Source: Panacagrimonas sp052387695 (lineage in GTDB: Bacteria; Pseudomonadota; Gammaproteobacteria; Nevskiales; Nevskiaceae). Taken from it: DNA of 64,000 nucleotides. The position numbers and the translations under genes were made by a program. Shown here piece after piece: positions 53,690 to 62,747 of this stretch (the first letter of the stretch is position 1; each line of letters begins with the position of its first letter). The DNA is taken from positions 1 to 64,000 of the forward strand of contig JBQTIX010000008.1 in NCBI GenBank assembly GCA_052387695.1, given 5' to 3'. Below the pieces are notes generated by a model. It worked only from the letters and a program-made list of their open reading frames with translations. It had not been told where the DNA came from and made no database searches.

Positions 53690-54492
53690 GTCGCATCAAG
53701 GCGGTTTTCGAGGATCTGTCGGCGCGCCGGCGCAAGGCCCTGGTGCCCTACATCACGGCAGGGGATCCGCACCCGCAGTACACCGTCGGCCTGATGCACG
53801 CCCTGGTCGAGGCGGGCGCCGATGTGCTGGAGCTGGGCGTTCCCTTCTCCGACCCGATGGCCGACGGCCCGGTGATCCAGTTGGCCTGCGAGCGCGCGCT
53901 GTTGGCGAAGACCTCGCTGCGCAAGGTGCTCGGCATGGTGGCGGAGTTCCGGCAGCGCGATGCGCGAACGCCGGTGGTGCTGATGGGGTATCTGAATCCG
54001 ATCGAGCGCTTCGGGCTGGAGGCGTTCGCGCGCACCGCCCGCGACGCCGGGGTCGATGGCGTGCTGGTGGTGGATCTGGCGGTCGAGGAAGCGCCGGAAT
54101 TCACACCTGCGCTGCGCAAGGCCGGTCTGGATTGCATCTTCCTGCTGGCCCCGACCAGCCCGCCCGGGCGCATCCGCGCGGTCGCGGAGCTGGCCAGCGG
54201 CTATCTCTACTACGTCTCGCTCAAGGGCGTGACCGGTGCGGCCAACCTGGACATCGCGAGCGTCGAGGCCAAGGTGGCGGAGATCCGCCGGTTCACGACA
54301 TTGCCGCTGGCGGTCGGCTTCGGCATTCGCGACGCGGCGACAGCGGCGAGCGTCGGCGCAGTCGCCGATGGCGTCGTGGTCGGCAGCGCCCTGGTGTCGG
54401 AGATCGAGCGTCATCAGGCCACGCCGGAGCGATTGCCCGGCCTGCTGGCCGCAAAGCTCAGGCCGATGCGGGATGCGCTCGATCGTTTATGA
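53686..54492 (+). CDS. trpA: Tryptophan synthase alpha subunit
   Basis: A 268-residue TIM barrel releasing indole from indole-3-glycerol phosphate. Catalytic residues are Glu49 (LELGVPFSDP) and Asp60 (MADGP). YYVSLKGVTGA and VGFGIRDAATA are conserved. Translational coupling to the preceding reductase-like gene links it to the rest of the cluster. accD follows, as in many proteobacteria. Confidence 0.97.
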   Translation: MSRIKAVFEDLSARRRKALVPYITAGDPHPQYTVGLMHALVEAGADVLELGVPFSDPMADGPVIQLACERALLAKTSLRKVLGMVAEFRQRDARTPVVLMGYLNPIERFGLEAFARTARDAGVDGVLVVDLAVEEAPEFTPALRKAGLDCIFLLAPTSPPGRIRAVAELASGYLYYVSLKGVTGAANLDIASVEAKVAEIRRFTTLPLAVGFGIRDAATAASVGAVADGVVVGSALVSEIERHQATPERLPGLLAAKLRPMRDALDRL

Positions 54493-54586
54493 ATCGCTCA
54501 GGCATCGCTTATGATCCCGGCCGCTTTGGCAGCAGGGCCGATGTGGTCATGAGCCGCACCCTCCGCAACCCGCAGATCACCTTCCG

Positions 54587-55462
54587 ATGAGTTGGCTCGA
54601 CAAGATTTCCGGCTCCAAGCTCCTGACCGCCGGAGCGCGCAAGCGCAATGTCCCGGAAGGCCTCTGGACCAAGTGCGAAAGCTGCCAGTCGGTGCTGTAC
54701 CGGGCCGAGCTGGAACGCACGCTGGAAGTCTGCCCCAAGTGCAGCGCGCACCATCCGATCACCGCGCGCGCGCGGATCAGCCATTTCCTGGACCCCGAGG
54801 GGCGTCTCGAGATCGGCAAAGAGGTTTCCCCGCTGGATCCGCTCAAATTCAAGGATTCGCGCAAGTACACCGATCGCATCAAGGAAGCGCAGACCGAGAC
54901 CGATGAGCGGGACGCGCTGGTCGTGATCCGCGGTCAACTGCACGGCCTGCCGCTGGTGGTGTCGGCCTTCGAGTTCGGATTCATGGGCGGCTCGATGGGC
55001 AGCGTGGTGGGCGAAAAATTCGTGCGTGGGGTCAACGCCTGCCTGGAGTTCGGCGTGCCCCTGGTGTGCTTTTCGTCCTCGGGCGGCGCGCGCATGCAGG
55101 AATCGTTGTTCTCGTTGATGCAGATGGCCAAGACCTCGGCCGCCCTGGCGCGGCTCAGCGAGCGCGGTCTGCCCTACATTTCCGTGATCACGCATCCCAC
55201 GATGGGCGGCGTCTCGGCCAGCCTGGCCATGCTGGGTGACATCCATATCGCCGAGCCGCGCGCCCTGGTCGGCTTCGCCGGTCCGCGCGTGATCGAACAG
55301 ACCGTGCGGCAGAAATTGCCGGAGGGGTTTCAGCGAGCGGAATTCCTGCTCGAACACGGCGCCATCGACATGATCGTGGACCGTCGCGAACTGCGCGAAA
55401 AAATCCACCGCGTCCTGGCGATGCTGACGCACTGGGCGCCGGCCTCCAGCACGCCGCATTGA
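54587..55462 (+). CDS. accD: Acetyl-CoA carboxylase carboxyltransferase beta subunit
   Basis: A 291-residue subunit of acetyl-CoA carboxylase, first step of fatty-acid synthesis. The zinc finger has Cys30, Cys33, Cys49 and Cys52. The carboxyltransferase core contains FMGGSMGSVVGEKF and GGARMQESL. Its place between trpA and folC is the standard gammaproteobacterial/betaproteobacterial order. Confidence 0.97.
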   Translation: MSWLDKISGSKLLTAGARKRNVPEGLWTKCESCQSVLYRAELERTLEVCPKCSAHHPITARARISHFLDPEGRLEIGKEVSPLDPLKFKDSRKYTDRIKEAQTETDERDALVVIRGQLHGLPLVVSAFEFGFMGGSMGSVVGEKFVRGVNACLEFGVPLVCFSSSGGARMQESLFSLMQMAKTSAALARLSERGLPYISVITHPTMGGVSASLAMLGDIHIAEPRALVGFAGPRVIEQTVRQKLPEGFQRAEFLLEHGAIDMIVDRRELREKIHRVLAMLTHWAPASSTPH

Positions 55463-55469
55463 GCAGCGC

Positions 55470-56738
55470 ATGAGGGCGCCGCCTGCCGGCGCTGGCTTGG
55501 GCGACTGGCTGGGTTACCAGGGTTTCCTGCATCCAAAGACCATCGCGCTGGGACTGGAGCGGGTCGGCGAGGTCGCGGCGCGGCTGGGGCTGCCGTCCAC
55601 GGATGCCCTCACGCTGACCATCGGCGGGACCAACGGCAAGGGTTCGTCCGCGAACCTTGCCGCGCTGATCTATCGTGAAGCGGGGTACAGGGTCGGGCTC
55701 TATACCTCGCCGCATCTGCTGCGTTACAACGAAAGAGTGGCGATTGACGGCGTCGAAGCTGGCGATGCGGAGTTGTGCGCGGCCTTCGTCGAGATCGAAC
55801 GGGGGCGCGGGTCGATTCCGCTGACCTATTTCGAGTTCGGAACCCTGGCCGCGCTGTGGCTGTTCCGGGAGCAAAAGGTCGAGGCGCAGATTCTCGAAGT
55901 CGGATTGGGCGGGCGCCTTGACGCCGTGAACCTGGTCGATGCCCGGGCTGCGTTGGTGACCAATGTCGGGCTGGATCACACCGACTGGCTCGGGACCGAT
56001 CGGGAGTCGATCGCGCGCGAGAAGGCTGCCATCTTTCGGGCGCAACGGCCCGCCATCTGCACCGACCTCGATCCGCCGCAAACCATCACCGAGTCGGCCT
56101 CCCGAGTGGGCGCGAAACTCCTGCAACTTGGCGCCGACTTTCATATCCGGTCCGACGATCTGACCTGGGACTGGCTGTCCCGATCGGCGCCCCATGAAAG
56201 TCTTCAGGGTCTTCCCTTGCCCGCCTTGCGAGGGGATGCGCAGGTCCGCAATGCGGCGGGCGTGATTGCGATGATCCAATCGATGCAGCACGAATTGCCG
56301 GTGCCTGAGAGCGCCATTCGAGGCGCGCTGCGGGCGTTGAAACTGCCCGGTCGCTTCGACGTTCGCGGGGCCACGGTGTTCGACGTCGCACACAATACGG
56401 AGGCCGCGGAGGTGCTGGCTGCGAACCTGGATCACAGCTTTCCGTTGCGACGCGTACAACTGGTGCTGGGCATGTTGGATGACAAGCCTTGCGCGGACTT
56501 CTTGGCCAGGCTGACGGCGAAGGTCGATAAACTGCACCTGGCGGGCCTGTCTTCGCCCCGCGGACTGAGCGCCGGGCAGTTGAAACGGCGGATCGGCAAG
56601 GATGCGCGCGACGCCGTGCTGCATGGTGACGTGGCTCAGGCGCTGCGCCACGCGCGATCGGAACATGCAAGTGAGGGCATCGTGGTGGTAACGGGTTCAT
56701 TTCTCACGGTGGCTGCGGGATTGATGGTCAATGGATGA
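55470..56738 (+). CDS. folC: Folylpolyglutamate / dihydrofolate synthase
   Basis: A 422-residue Mur-ligase-family enzyme adding glutamates to folate. The P-loop TIGGTNGKGSS is near residues 50-60. LYTSPHLLRYNERV, EVGLGGRLDAVN and the C-terminal FDVAHN follow. It starts seven bases after accD and overlaps the next gene by eight bases. Confidence 0.95.
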   Translation: MRAPPAGAGLGDWLGYQGFLHPKTIALGLERVGEVAARLGLPSTDALTLTIGGTNGKGSSANLAALIYREAGYRVGLYTSPHLLRYNERVAIDGVEAGDAELCAAFVEIERGRGSIPLTYFEFGTLAALWLFREQKVEAQILEVGLGGRLDAVNLVDARAALVTNVGLDHTDWLGTDRESIAREKAAIFRAQRPAICTDLDPPQTITESASRVGAKLLQLGADFHIRSDDLTWDWLSRSAPHESLQGLPLPALRGDAQVRNAAGVIAMIQSMQHELPVPESAIRGALRALKLPGRFDVRGATVFDVAHNTEAAEVLAANLDHSFPLRRVQLVLGMLDDKPCADFLARLTAKVDKLHLAGLSSPRGLSAGQLKRRIGKDARDAVLHGDVAQALRHARSEHASEGIVVVTGSFLTVAAGLMVNG

Positions 56739-57489
56739 AGTGCTGTTGAAAAGACTCGTGGGCGTCGTCGCCTTGATCCTGGCCGCCCTGCTGCTGACCT
56801 CGATCCTGCCCACGCCGGGTCGGCACGGACTCGACGGCAAAGCGGAGCGCGTGGTGACCATCGACCTGACTCACGCAGATTCAATGCCGGTGGAACTCAC
56901 GCCACCCGGCGACGAGCTGGAGTCCGGGGCCACGGCGCCCCGTCCGGTCGACGCTGCCGCGAGGGGTGGGATCCTGACCCCGCCCGCTGAATCGGGCCTG
57001 GCGTTCCAGAATGAGGAACCCATCGCGACTGCCGAGTCGCCGGTGCCCACTGGCGCGTCGCCCACCGTCGCGGTGCCACCTCCACCGGAGTCCGAGGTCG
57101 AGAACCGCAAACCGGTGACACCCACACCACCACCGACGATGCCGGCGATCGCAGCTCCGACGCCCCCGCCCAAAAAAACCGCGCCCGTCGAGATAGCAGC
57201 GCCCCCATCCGCAACGATGAAAAGCCCCGCCCGGCCAGCGCCGACCGGTTCCGGCAGGTGGCAGGTTCAGGCGGGTGCCTTTTCACAGCTCGACCGCGCC
57301 GAAGGCGTGCGCGCCAAGGCCGGCGCGGCTGGAGTCTCCTGCCTGATATCGCCTGCGGAGGGGACGCAGGGCGGCACCTTGTACCGGGTACGCTGTGGCC
57401 CTTATGCGACCCGCGCGCTCGGCGAGGCGGCGGTCCGTGCCCTGGGCAGGAGCGGCGTCAAGGCCCAGATGATCGGCGCCGGTGGCTGA
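56731..57489 (+). CDS. SPOR-domain protein (DedD-like)
   Basis: A 252-residue inner-membrane division-associated protein. One N-terminal membrane segment (LVGVVALILAALLLTSIL) is followed by a roughly 140-residue Pro/Ala-rich linker. A C-terminal SPOR domain (WQVQAGAFSQLDRAEGVRAKAG ... YRVRCGPY) at about 175-250 binds denuded septal peptidoglycan. accD-folC-dedD order supports the call. The start overlaps folC, and the stop overlaps recJ. cvpA and purF, which usually follow, are absent here. Confidence 0.88.
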   Translation: MDEVLLKRLVGVVALILAALLLTSILPTPGRHGLDGKAERVVTIDLTHADSMPVELTPPGDELESGATAPRPVDAAARGGILTPPAESGLAFQNEEPIATAESPVPTGASPTVAVPPPPESEVENRKPVTPTPPPTMPAIAAPTPPPKKTAPVEIAAPPSATMKSPARPAPTGSGRWQVQAGAFSQLDRAEGVRAKAGAAGVSCLISPAEGTQGGTLYRVRCGPYATRALGEAAVRALGRSGVKAQMIGAGG

Positions 57490-59194
57490 GGAGCCGCGGA
57501 TCGCGCGGCGCTTGCTCGCAACGCACCAGCTTCCGGGGACGCTGCACCCGGTCGCGGCGAGAGTCCTTGCGGCGCGCGGAGTGATCGCCGCCGAGGAGCT
57601 GGAACTGGAGTTGAAGCATCTGCATCCTCCCGCCGCCTTGCGCGGGATCGATGCCGCCGCAGATCGGGTGATCGATGCGATCCTCCAGCAGCGCCGCATC
57701 GTCATCGCGGGCGACTACGACGCCGACGGCGCGACCGGCGTCGCCCTGGCGCTGATCGGCCTGAAACTGCTGGGCGCCGAAGCTCCAGGCTACGTCGTCC
57801 CGAATCGGTTCACGATGGGTTACGGGCTTTCGCCTGCGCTGGCCGAGATGGCGGCTCAGCAGGGCGCGAAGCTTTTGATCACAGTGGACAACGGTATCGC
57901 CAGTCATGCGGGCGTGGACGCGGCTCGCTCCCTCGGGATGCAGGTGATCGTGACCGATCACCACCTTCCTTCCGCGAGCCTGCCCGCGGCGGATGCACTG
58001 GTGAATCCCAACCAGCCCGGTTGTGCATTTCCTTCGCGCCATCTGGCCGGTGTGGGCGTGATGTTTTATCTGTTGCTGCACGTGCGGGCGCGGATGCGTG
58101 CGCGTGGCCTGTTCGCCGACGGGACGGGGCCGAACCTGGCCGACCTGCTCGACCTGGTGGCCGTCGGCACCGTCGCCGACCTCGTGCGGCTGGATCGCAA
58201 CAACCGCATCCTGGTCGCCCGCGGCCTGGGGCGAATCCGTGCCGGACGCGCGCGGCCGGGTTTGCGCGCGCTGCTACAAGTCGCTGGACGACAGGAAGCC
58301 TCGCTGACCGCGACGGATCTGGGTTTCGTGCTGGGGCCGCGGATCAACGCAGCAGGGCGCCTGGAGGACATCCGCATCGGCATCCGCTGCCTGCTGGCCG
58401 AGGACCCGGACGAGGCCAGATCACTGGCGGCGGAGCTGGACCGCATCAACCGCCAGCGACGTGACATGCAGTCGCAGATGAACGATTCGGCGCTCGATCA
58501 ACTCGAGGAGCGATCCGATCGAGACGGTGTCGGGCTGGTGCTCTACGACTCCGACTGGCACGAAGGTATCGTCGGTCTGGTCGCGTCGAAAATGAAGGAG
58601 CATGCGCACCGGCCCGCTATCGCGTTTGCTCCGGCGCAGGAGCCGGGCCTGCTCAAGGGTTCGGCGCGATCGATTCCTGGTCTGCATCTGCGCGATGCGC
58701 TGGCCGACGTCGACGCCCGCCATCCTGGACTGATCCTGCGTTTCGGCGGTCATGCGATGGCTGCGGGCCTGAGCCTGCGTGAAACCGATCTCGCGCGATT
58801 CCGCTCCGCCTTCGACGCCGCCTGTCGCGCGCGACTGCTGCCGGCGCAACTCGAGCAGGTGCTCGAAACAGACGGACCGCTTTCGAAAGACGAGCTGGAC
58901 CTGTCGACTGCATTGGCGCTCGACGCCGCCGGACCCTGGGGGCAGGGGATGCCTGAACCGCAATTCGACGACGTGTTCGAGGTGAGCGAGGCGAGGACCG
59001 TGGGCAGCGACCAAAGTCACGTACGTTACCGGTTGCGCAGCCTCGACGGTCGCACCCTGGTGGCGGTGGATTTTGGGGGAGCGGGGCGCATGTGCCTGCG
59101 CGGCAGGGTTCGCCTGGTTTATGCGCTGGCGATCAACCGCTGGCAGGGCAGCGAATCGCTGGAATTGCGCATCCAGCATCTGCGGCCTGCCTGA
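57482..59194 (+). CDS. recJ: Single-strand-specific 5'-3' exonuclease RecJ
   Basis: A 570-residue DHH-family nuclease of recombination and mismatch repair. DYDADG is at about 78-83, VDNG near 136-139 and DHH at 159-161. The DHHA1 domain carries GGHAMAAG, and the OB-fold follows at the C-terminus. GTG at 57482 overlaps the SPOR gene by eight bases. recJ placed after dedD rather than next to prfB or dsbC is a local rearrangement. Confidence 0.95.
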   Translation: MAEEPRIARRLLATHQLPGTLHPVAARVLAARGVIAAEELELELKHLHPPAALRGIDAAADRVIDAILQQRRIVIAGDYDADGATGVALALIGLKLLGAEAPGYVVPNRFTMGYGLSPALAEMAAQQGAKLLITVDNGIASHAGVDAARSLGMQVIVTDHHLPSASLPAADALVNPNQPGCAFPSRHLAGVGVMFYLLLHVRARMRARGLFADGTGPNLADLLDLVAVGTVADLVRLDRNNRILVARGLGRIRAGRARPGLRALLQVAGRQEASLTATDLGFVLGPRINAAGRLEDIRIGIRCLLAEDPDEARSLAAELDRINRQRRDMQSQMNDSALDQLEERSDRDGVGLVLYDSDWHEGIVGLVASKMKEHAHRPAIAFAPAQEPGLLKGSARSIPGLHLRDALADVDARHPGLILRFGGHAMAAGLSLRETDLARFRSAFDAACRARLLPAQLEQVLETDGPLSKDELDLSTALALDAAGPWGQGMPEPQFDDVFEVSEARTVGSDQSHVRYRLRSLDGRTLVAVDFGGAGRMCLRGRVRLVYALAINRWQGSESLELRIQHLRPA

Positions 59195-59200
59195 TCGGCT

Positions 59201-59674
59201 TCAGCCTCCCTGCTCGGAGAGTTTGAGAATCGCCTTCCAGTGCGGCGCGCTGACCGGCATCACGGACAAGCGGTTGCCGCGCTCGATCACCCGCAGACCC
59301 TTCAATTTCGCCGCCTGCCCGTGCAGCGTCTTGAGCAGCACCGGCCGATCCAACTTGCGCACGAATTTCACTTCCACCAGCAGCCAGCGCGGTTCCTCGG
59401 GCTTGGAGCCAAGGTCGTAGTGAGGGTGCTGGGGGTCGAACTGCGTCGGGTCGGGATAGGCCTTGGACACGATCTCGGCAATGCCGTAAATGCCGGGCTC
59501 GTCGCAGCTCGAGTGATAGAAAAATGCCAGGTCACCCGGTTTCATCTGGTCGCGCATCATGTTGCGCACCTGGTAGTTGCGCACGCCGTCCCAGGGTTCG
59601 ATCTGGCCTGGACGCGCGGCCAGATGGTCGATGGAGAAAGAATCCGGTTCGGATTTCATCAGCCAGTAAGGCAT
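59201..59674 (-). CDS. EVE-domain protein
   Basis: A 157-residue protein; EVE/PUA-like domains bind modified bases. MPYWLMKSEPDSFSIDHL, WDGVRNYQVRNMMRDQMKPGDLAFFYHS and EPGIYGIAEIV are characteristic. AAGGAG lies eight bases before the ATG. It overlaps the end of fau by 16 bases. Its neighbour is the 6S/fau locus, a frequent arrangement in gammaproteobacteria. The ligand is unknown. Confidence 0.9.
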   Translation of the reverse strand: MPYWLMKSEPDSFSIDHLAARPGQIEPWDGVRNYQVRNMMRDQMKPGDLAFFYHSSCDEPGIYGIAEIVSKAYPDPTQFDPQHPHYDLGSKPEEPRWLLVEVKFVRKLDRPVLLKTLHGQAAKLKGLRVIERGNRLSVMPVSAPHWKAILKLSEQGG

Positions 59675-60288
59675 ACGCGCTCTCCTTTTCGTCTTCGTCG
59701 GTTCTTGAAGCGATGGACGCCTGCCTCGCTGCACACGGCATCAAGGGGAACGTCCCAGTCCTGCGCCGGCAAGTGATCCACTTTCTGCACCGAAAACGCA
59801 TACCCGATCCGGTAGGGCCGAGGCCGCAAGCGGGCCAGCCAGCGATCGTAATAGCCCGCGCCGCTCCCCAGCCGGTTGCCCTGAAGGTCGATTCCAACCA
59901 GGGGTACGATCACGACCTCGATGGGTGTCCGATGGCGTCGGCGGGTTGGCGGTGGTTCGGGGATGCCGTAATGATTCCGTCGCAGCGGCTTGCCATGAAA
60001 CAGTTGCTGCATGCGCATGTGACCGGGCTGTCGGACATCGATCTGCGGCGCACAGAGCCGCTTGCCCCGGCGATGCAGCGCTCGAATCAACGGACGCGTG
60101 TCGAGTTCCGAACCTGCTGCGAGATAGACCGCAAGATGCCCTGCGTGGCGGAGTTCGATCATCCGCATCAAGTGGCCGGCGGCGCGGCGCGCCGCGATTG
60201 CACGATCCCGCGGATCGATGCCGGCCCGTCGAGCCCGAAGCTGCCGGCGCAGCGCGGAACGGTCCGCGCCGGCCTGAAGCAAAATCAA
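59659..60288 (-). CDS. fau: 5-formyltetrahydrofolate cyclo-ligase
   Basis: A roughly 209-residue enzyme converting 5-formyl-THF to 5,10-methenyl-THF. RSALRRQLRARRAGI begins the conserved part, and IVPLVGIDLQGNRLGSGAGYYDRWLARL is the signature. Only TTG codons are available as starts. The TTG at 60333 lies inside 6S RNA and was rejected; TTG at 60288 is just past the RNA's 3' end, and TTG at 60282 is also possible. It is cotranscribed downstream of 6S RNA, as in E. coli. Confidence 0.9.
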   Translation of the reverse strand: MILLQAGADRSALRRQLRARRAGIDPRDRAIAARRAAGHLMRMIELRHAGHLAVYLAAGSELDTRPLIRALHRRGKRLCAPQIDVRQPGHMRMQQLFHGKPLRRNHYGIPEPPPTRRRHRTPIEVVIVPLVGIDLQGNRLGSGAGYYDRWLARLRPRPYRIGYAFSVQKVDHLPAQDWDVPLDAVCSEAGVHRFKNRRRRKGERVCLTG

Positions 60289-60289
60289 G

Positions 60290-60472
60290 GTGCCCCCCGC
60301 AAACGCCGTTGCATGCCCGGGTCCTTGAGACAAGGTCTCAAGTGGGTGCCGCGTCGGATCATCGGGCTTCCCGCCATCATCGCGGGCCTGCTCGCCAGAA
60401 CCGTCTATAGCTCCCTGGGTACGAAATTAGGCTCAAGGGGCTTGGAACACGCTCGGGTGCCACGGGAGGCAC
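60290..60472 (-). ncRNA. ssrS: 6S RNA
   Basis: A 183-nt RNA, the size of the E. coli one. It sequesters the sigma-70 RNA polymerase in stationary phase. The ends pair: GTGCCTCCCG at the 5' end with CGGGGGGCAC at the 3' end. Conserved internal pieces are GTGTTCC, CCCCTTGAGCC, GGGAAGCCC and CACTTGAGACC-TTG-TCTCAAGG. It lies between zapA and fau in the order zapA-ssrS-fau, the conserved gammaproteobacterial arrangement. The exact ends are from pairing, not measured. Confidence 0.85.
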
Positions 60473-60524
60473 GACCGGAGAATACCACCTCGAAGCGACT
60501 GCGCGACCGGTTCGTCACCCAGGT

Positions 60525-60854
60525 TCATTCCAGCGACAGGGTCGAGTCGATGTCGAGCCGCAACTGCTTGACCCGCTCGATGCTCGCGGCGTCCTGTTTC
60601 AGGAGTTTTTCGGAGCCCCGGATTTCAAGGATTTCACGCGAGAGGTTGAGTGCCGCCATCACCGCGATGCGCTCCGCGCCGAGGGCCTTGCCGCGTTTCT
60701 TGATCGCGGTCATACGCTCGTTGAGAAAATCCGCCGAGGCCACCAGCGCTTCGTGCTCGATCGGCGGACAGATCACGGTGTACTCGCGGCCCATGATCCG
60801 GACCGTGACGCTGACGCTTTCGTTTTCCGCGGACACGCTGGGCCTTGGACTCAC
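60525..60854 (-). CDS. zapA: Cell division protein ZapA
   Basis: A 109-residue FtsZ-bundling protein. VSVTVRIMGREYTVICPPIEHEALVASADFLNERM is the ZapA head; the C-terminal half is a coiled coil (LNLSREILEIRGSEKLLKQD). The start is GTG, overlapping the stop of the upstream small coiled-coil gene (GTGA). Confidence 0.95.
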   Translation of the reverse strand: MSPRPSVSAENESVSVTVRIMGREYTVICPPIEHEALVASADFLNERMTAIKKRGKALGAERIAVMAALNLSREILEIRGSEKLLKQDAASIERVKQLRLDIDSTLSLE

Positions 60855-61069
60855 GATGGCTCCTCCGTGCCGAGGTCCGCACCGGGATCGGTCTCGAGCT
60901 TTCTCACCCGATCGACCACGCCCTCGATGCGACGGCGCAGTTCACTGTTGAGGGCCACGAGGCGGTCACGCTCCTGGGTCACGCGTTTGATCTCCAACCG
61001 GCTCTGTCGATACGCAGCCACGAGTCGCCCCACGCACTGCTCCAGTTGTTCAAGTTCGGCTTCGAGCAC
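60851..61069 (-). CDS. Small coiled-coil protein, ZapB/TIGR02449-like
   Basis: A 72-residue, almost entirely helical protein (LEAELEQLEQCVGRLVAAYRQSRLEI ... LVALNSELRRRIEGVVDRVRKLE). It matches the small coiled-coil family found upstream of zapA in Pseudomonas and relatives. GTG at 61069 gives the family length; the frame continues upstream without similarity. It is coupled to zapA. Confidence 0.8.
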   Translation of the reverse strand: MLEAELEQLEQCVGRLVAAYRQSRLEIKRVTQERDRLVALNSELRRRIEGVVDRVRKLETDPGADLGTEEPS

Positions 61070-61198
61070 GGCAAAAAATTTTGAGGCGGGACTACCCGGA
61101 AGTATAGACGGCCCGATCCCGTTTGCTGCATTGCGGACCAGGAAAAATCCGCTTCTGCGCCCGGCGGTGCGATAGAGCGGGACTGCATGCAAACTGCA

Positions 61199-62524
61199 TT
61201 AAGGTCTGGTTTTTTTGTCCGCTTGCAACCATTGGCGCAGGCTGACCCGACCTGCGTCCTCGATGAAGCCCTGCTCGGCGGTGTCCAGGCGTTCCATCAC
61301 GTCCTGGCCAAGGGCGCCATGCGGACGCAGCGCTGTCGGGCTGGCGCGGACGTCGCGCCACAGGTGGCCCAAGGTGACGGAATCGAGATCACGGGCCGGC
61401 ACGAGTTGTGTGCGCGACCGCCCGGCCTCGGTCAGATATCCCCGCTCGATCAGAGTTTCGACGGCGCGGGCCACGTGTTCGGGCTGCGCGCCGAGCTCTC
61501 GGGCCAGTTCTTCCTGCGTCAGCGCCGGTCGGCCTTCCAGAAAGCGCCGGCCGGCGGTCCCCATGATCAGCAGTGCCAGATATTCGGCTTGCCGCCCGGC
61601 CGGTAGGGGAACGCCGCGGTCCGGCTTCAGGTGCGCCGGATGCTGCACGTAGAACGTGAGCTGGCAGCCGGTCAGCAGGATCAGCCAGCCGACGTAGAGC
61701 CAGATGAGCAGGAAGATGACGATCGCAAACCCGGAATAGATCGCGTTGTAGTCGGTCGCCCCTGCGACGAAGGACGCGAAGGCGAAGCTCGCGGTCTGCC
61801 ACAGCACGCCGGCCGCCACACCGCCGAGCGCGGCAACGCGCAACGTGACCCGCGTATTGGGTACGTAGGCGTACAGGAAGGTGAACATTCCCACGATCAT
61901 CGCGTACGGAATCATCCGGGTGACGCCGTACAACAGGAAGCCGAACGGCTGGATGTCCTTGATCTGCGCGACCAGGCCGCTGTTGAGGACCGAGGCGGTC
62001 ATGCCCAGGGCTGAAAACACCACGACCGGGCCGACCATGAGCACGCCCAGGTACTCGCCGATCCGTTGGGCGAAAGGGCGCGGTCGTTCGATGCGCCAGA
62101 TGTAATTGAAGCTGTTCTCGACTTTCTGGATCAGCGAGATGGCGGTGTAGAACAGCAGCGCAATGCCGACCGAACCGAGCAGGCCAACCTGGATCTTCTC
62201 CACGAACCCGATCACGTTGGCCGCAATCTCCGCGCCCTGTGGCCCCAACGGGCGCAGAAACTCCAACAGAACGGGCTCCAGCTTGTTGTGCGCACCCAGC
62301 GCCTTGAGCACGGAGAAGCCCAGGGCGAGGAAGGGCACCAGCGAGAGCAGAGTGGTGTAGACCAGGCTCATCGCGCGCATCGACAACTGGCCGTCCAGCA
62401 GGTCGCGAACCAGGGCGAAGGCCAATCGGCCCACCCGGATCAGCCAGGTCTCTGACCATGACCGGGAGCTTCGTTCTTCCCATAGTCGGGTACGCAGTCG
62501 ATCGAGCAGGGAGGCGTTGAGCAT
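61199..62524 (-). CDS. YihY/BrkB-family inner-membrane protein
   Basis: A 441-residue protein with about six membrane segments in residues 25-300 (AMSLVYTTLLSLVPFLALGFSVLKA, GSVGIALLFYTAISLIQKVENSFNYIW). A C-terminal soluble domain of about 130 residues looks like a winged helix (ALTQEELARELGAQPEHVARAVETLIERGYL). Older annotation as RNase BN is known to be wrong for this family. The start was placed at ATG 62524; TTG 62530 is possible. Function unknown. Confidence 0.88.
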   Translation of the reverse strand: MLNASLLDRLRTRLWEERSSRSWSETWLIRVGRLAFALVRDLLDGQLSMRAMSLVYTTLLSLVPFLALGFSVLKALGAHNKLEPVLLEFLRPLGPQGAEIAANVIGFVEKIQVGLLGSVGIALLFYTAISLIQKVENSFNYIWRIERPRPFAQRIGEYLGVLMVGPVVVFSALGMTASVLNSGLVAQIKDIQPFGFLLYGVTRMIPYAMIVGMFTFLYAYVPNTRVTLRVAALGGVAAGVLWQTASFAFASFVAGATDYNAIYSGFAIVIFLLIWLYVGWLILLTGCQLTFYVQHPAHLKPDRGVPLPAGRQAEYLALLIMGTAGRRFLEGRPALTQEELARELGAQPEHVARAVETLIERGYLTEAGRSRTQLVPARDLDSVTLGHLWRDVRASPTALRPHGALGQDVMERLDTAEQGFIEDAGRVSLRQWLQADKKTRP

Positions 62525-62640
62525 GGGCAAGTTTAGTCACAAGGCGCTACGGCGTGCCGCGTTCGCAATCTGGCCGCCCACGTCACCGCTGGGATCCGTG
62601 CTCGTCCGACGAACGGCGATCCAAGTTCCGGGTTGCGCTA

Positions 62641-62697
62641 TTGACAATGTTGCAGCGCAACAATAGGATTCGATCCGTCGGATGTTGCGTTGCAGCA
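62641..62697 (+). promoter_or_regulatory. Phasin promoter with two TGC-rich dyads
   Basis: TTGACA (62641-62646), 17-base spacer and TAGGAT (62664-62669). A perfect dyad TGTTGC-AGC-GCAACA (62648-62662) fills the spacer between -35 and -10. A second copy, TGTTGC-GTT-GCAGCA (62683-62697), lies about 35 bases downstream. PhaR-type repressors are known to bind TGC-rich palindromes upstream of phasin genes. A steric repressor at this promoter is inferred. Confidence 0.65.
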
Positions 62698-62747
62698 ATA
62701 TCTGTTACCTGATGAATATTTTCAGAATCTTACATAGGAGTTAGCGA

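Noticed and set aside
54486..54515. Possible promoter TTATGA / TATGAT before accD
   Set aside because: The -35 match is poor and it overlaps the trpA stop; continuous transcription from trpA is as likely.
61199..62524. Ribonuclease BN
   Set aside because: This older label for YihY proteins is known to be wrong; the sequence shows a membrane protein without nuclease motifs.
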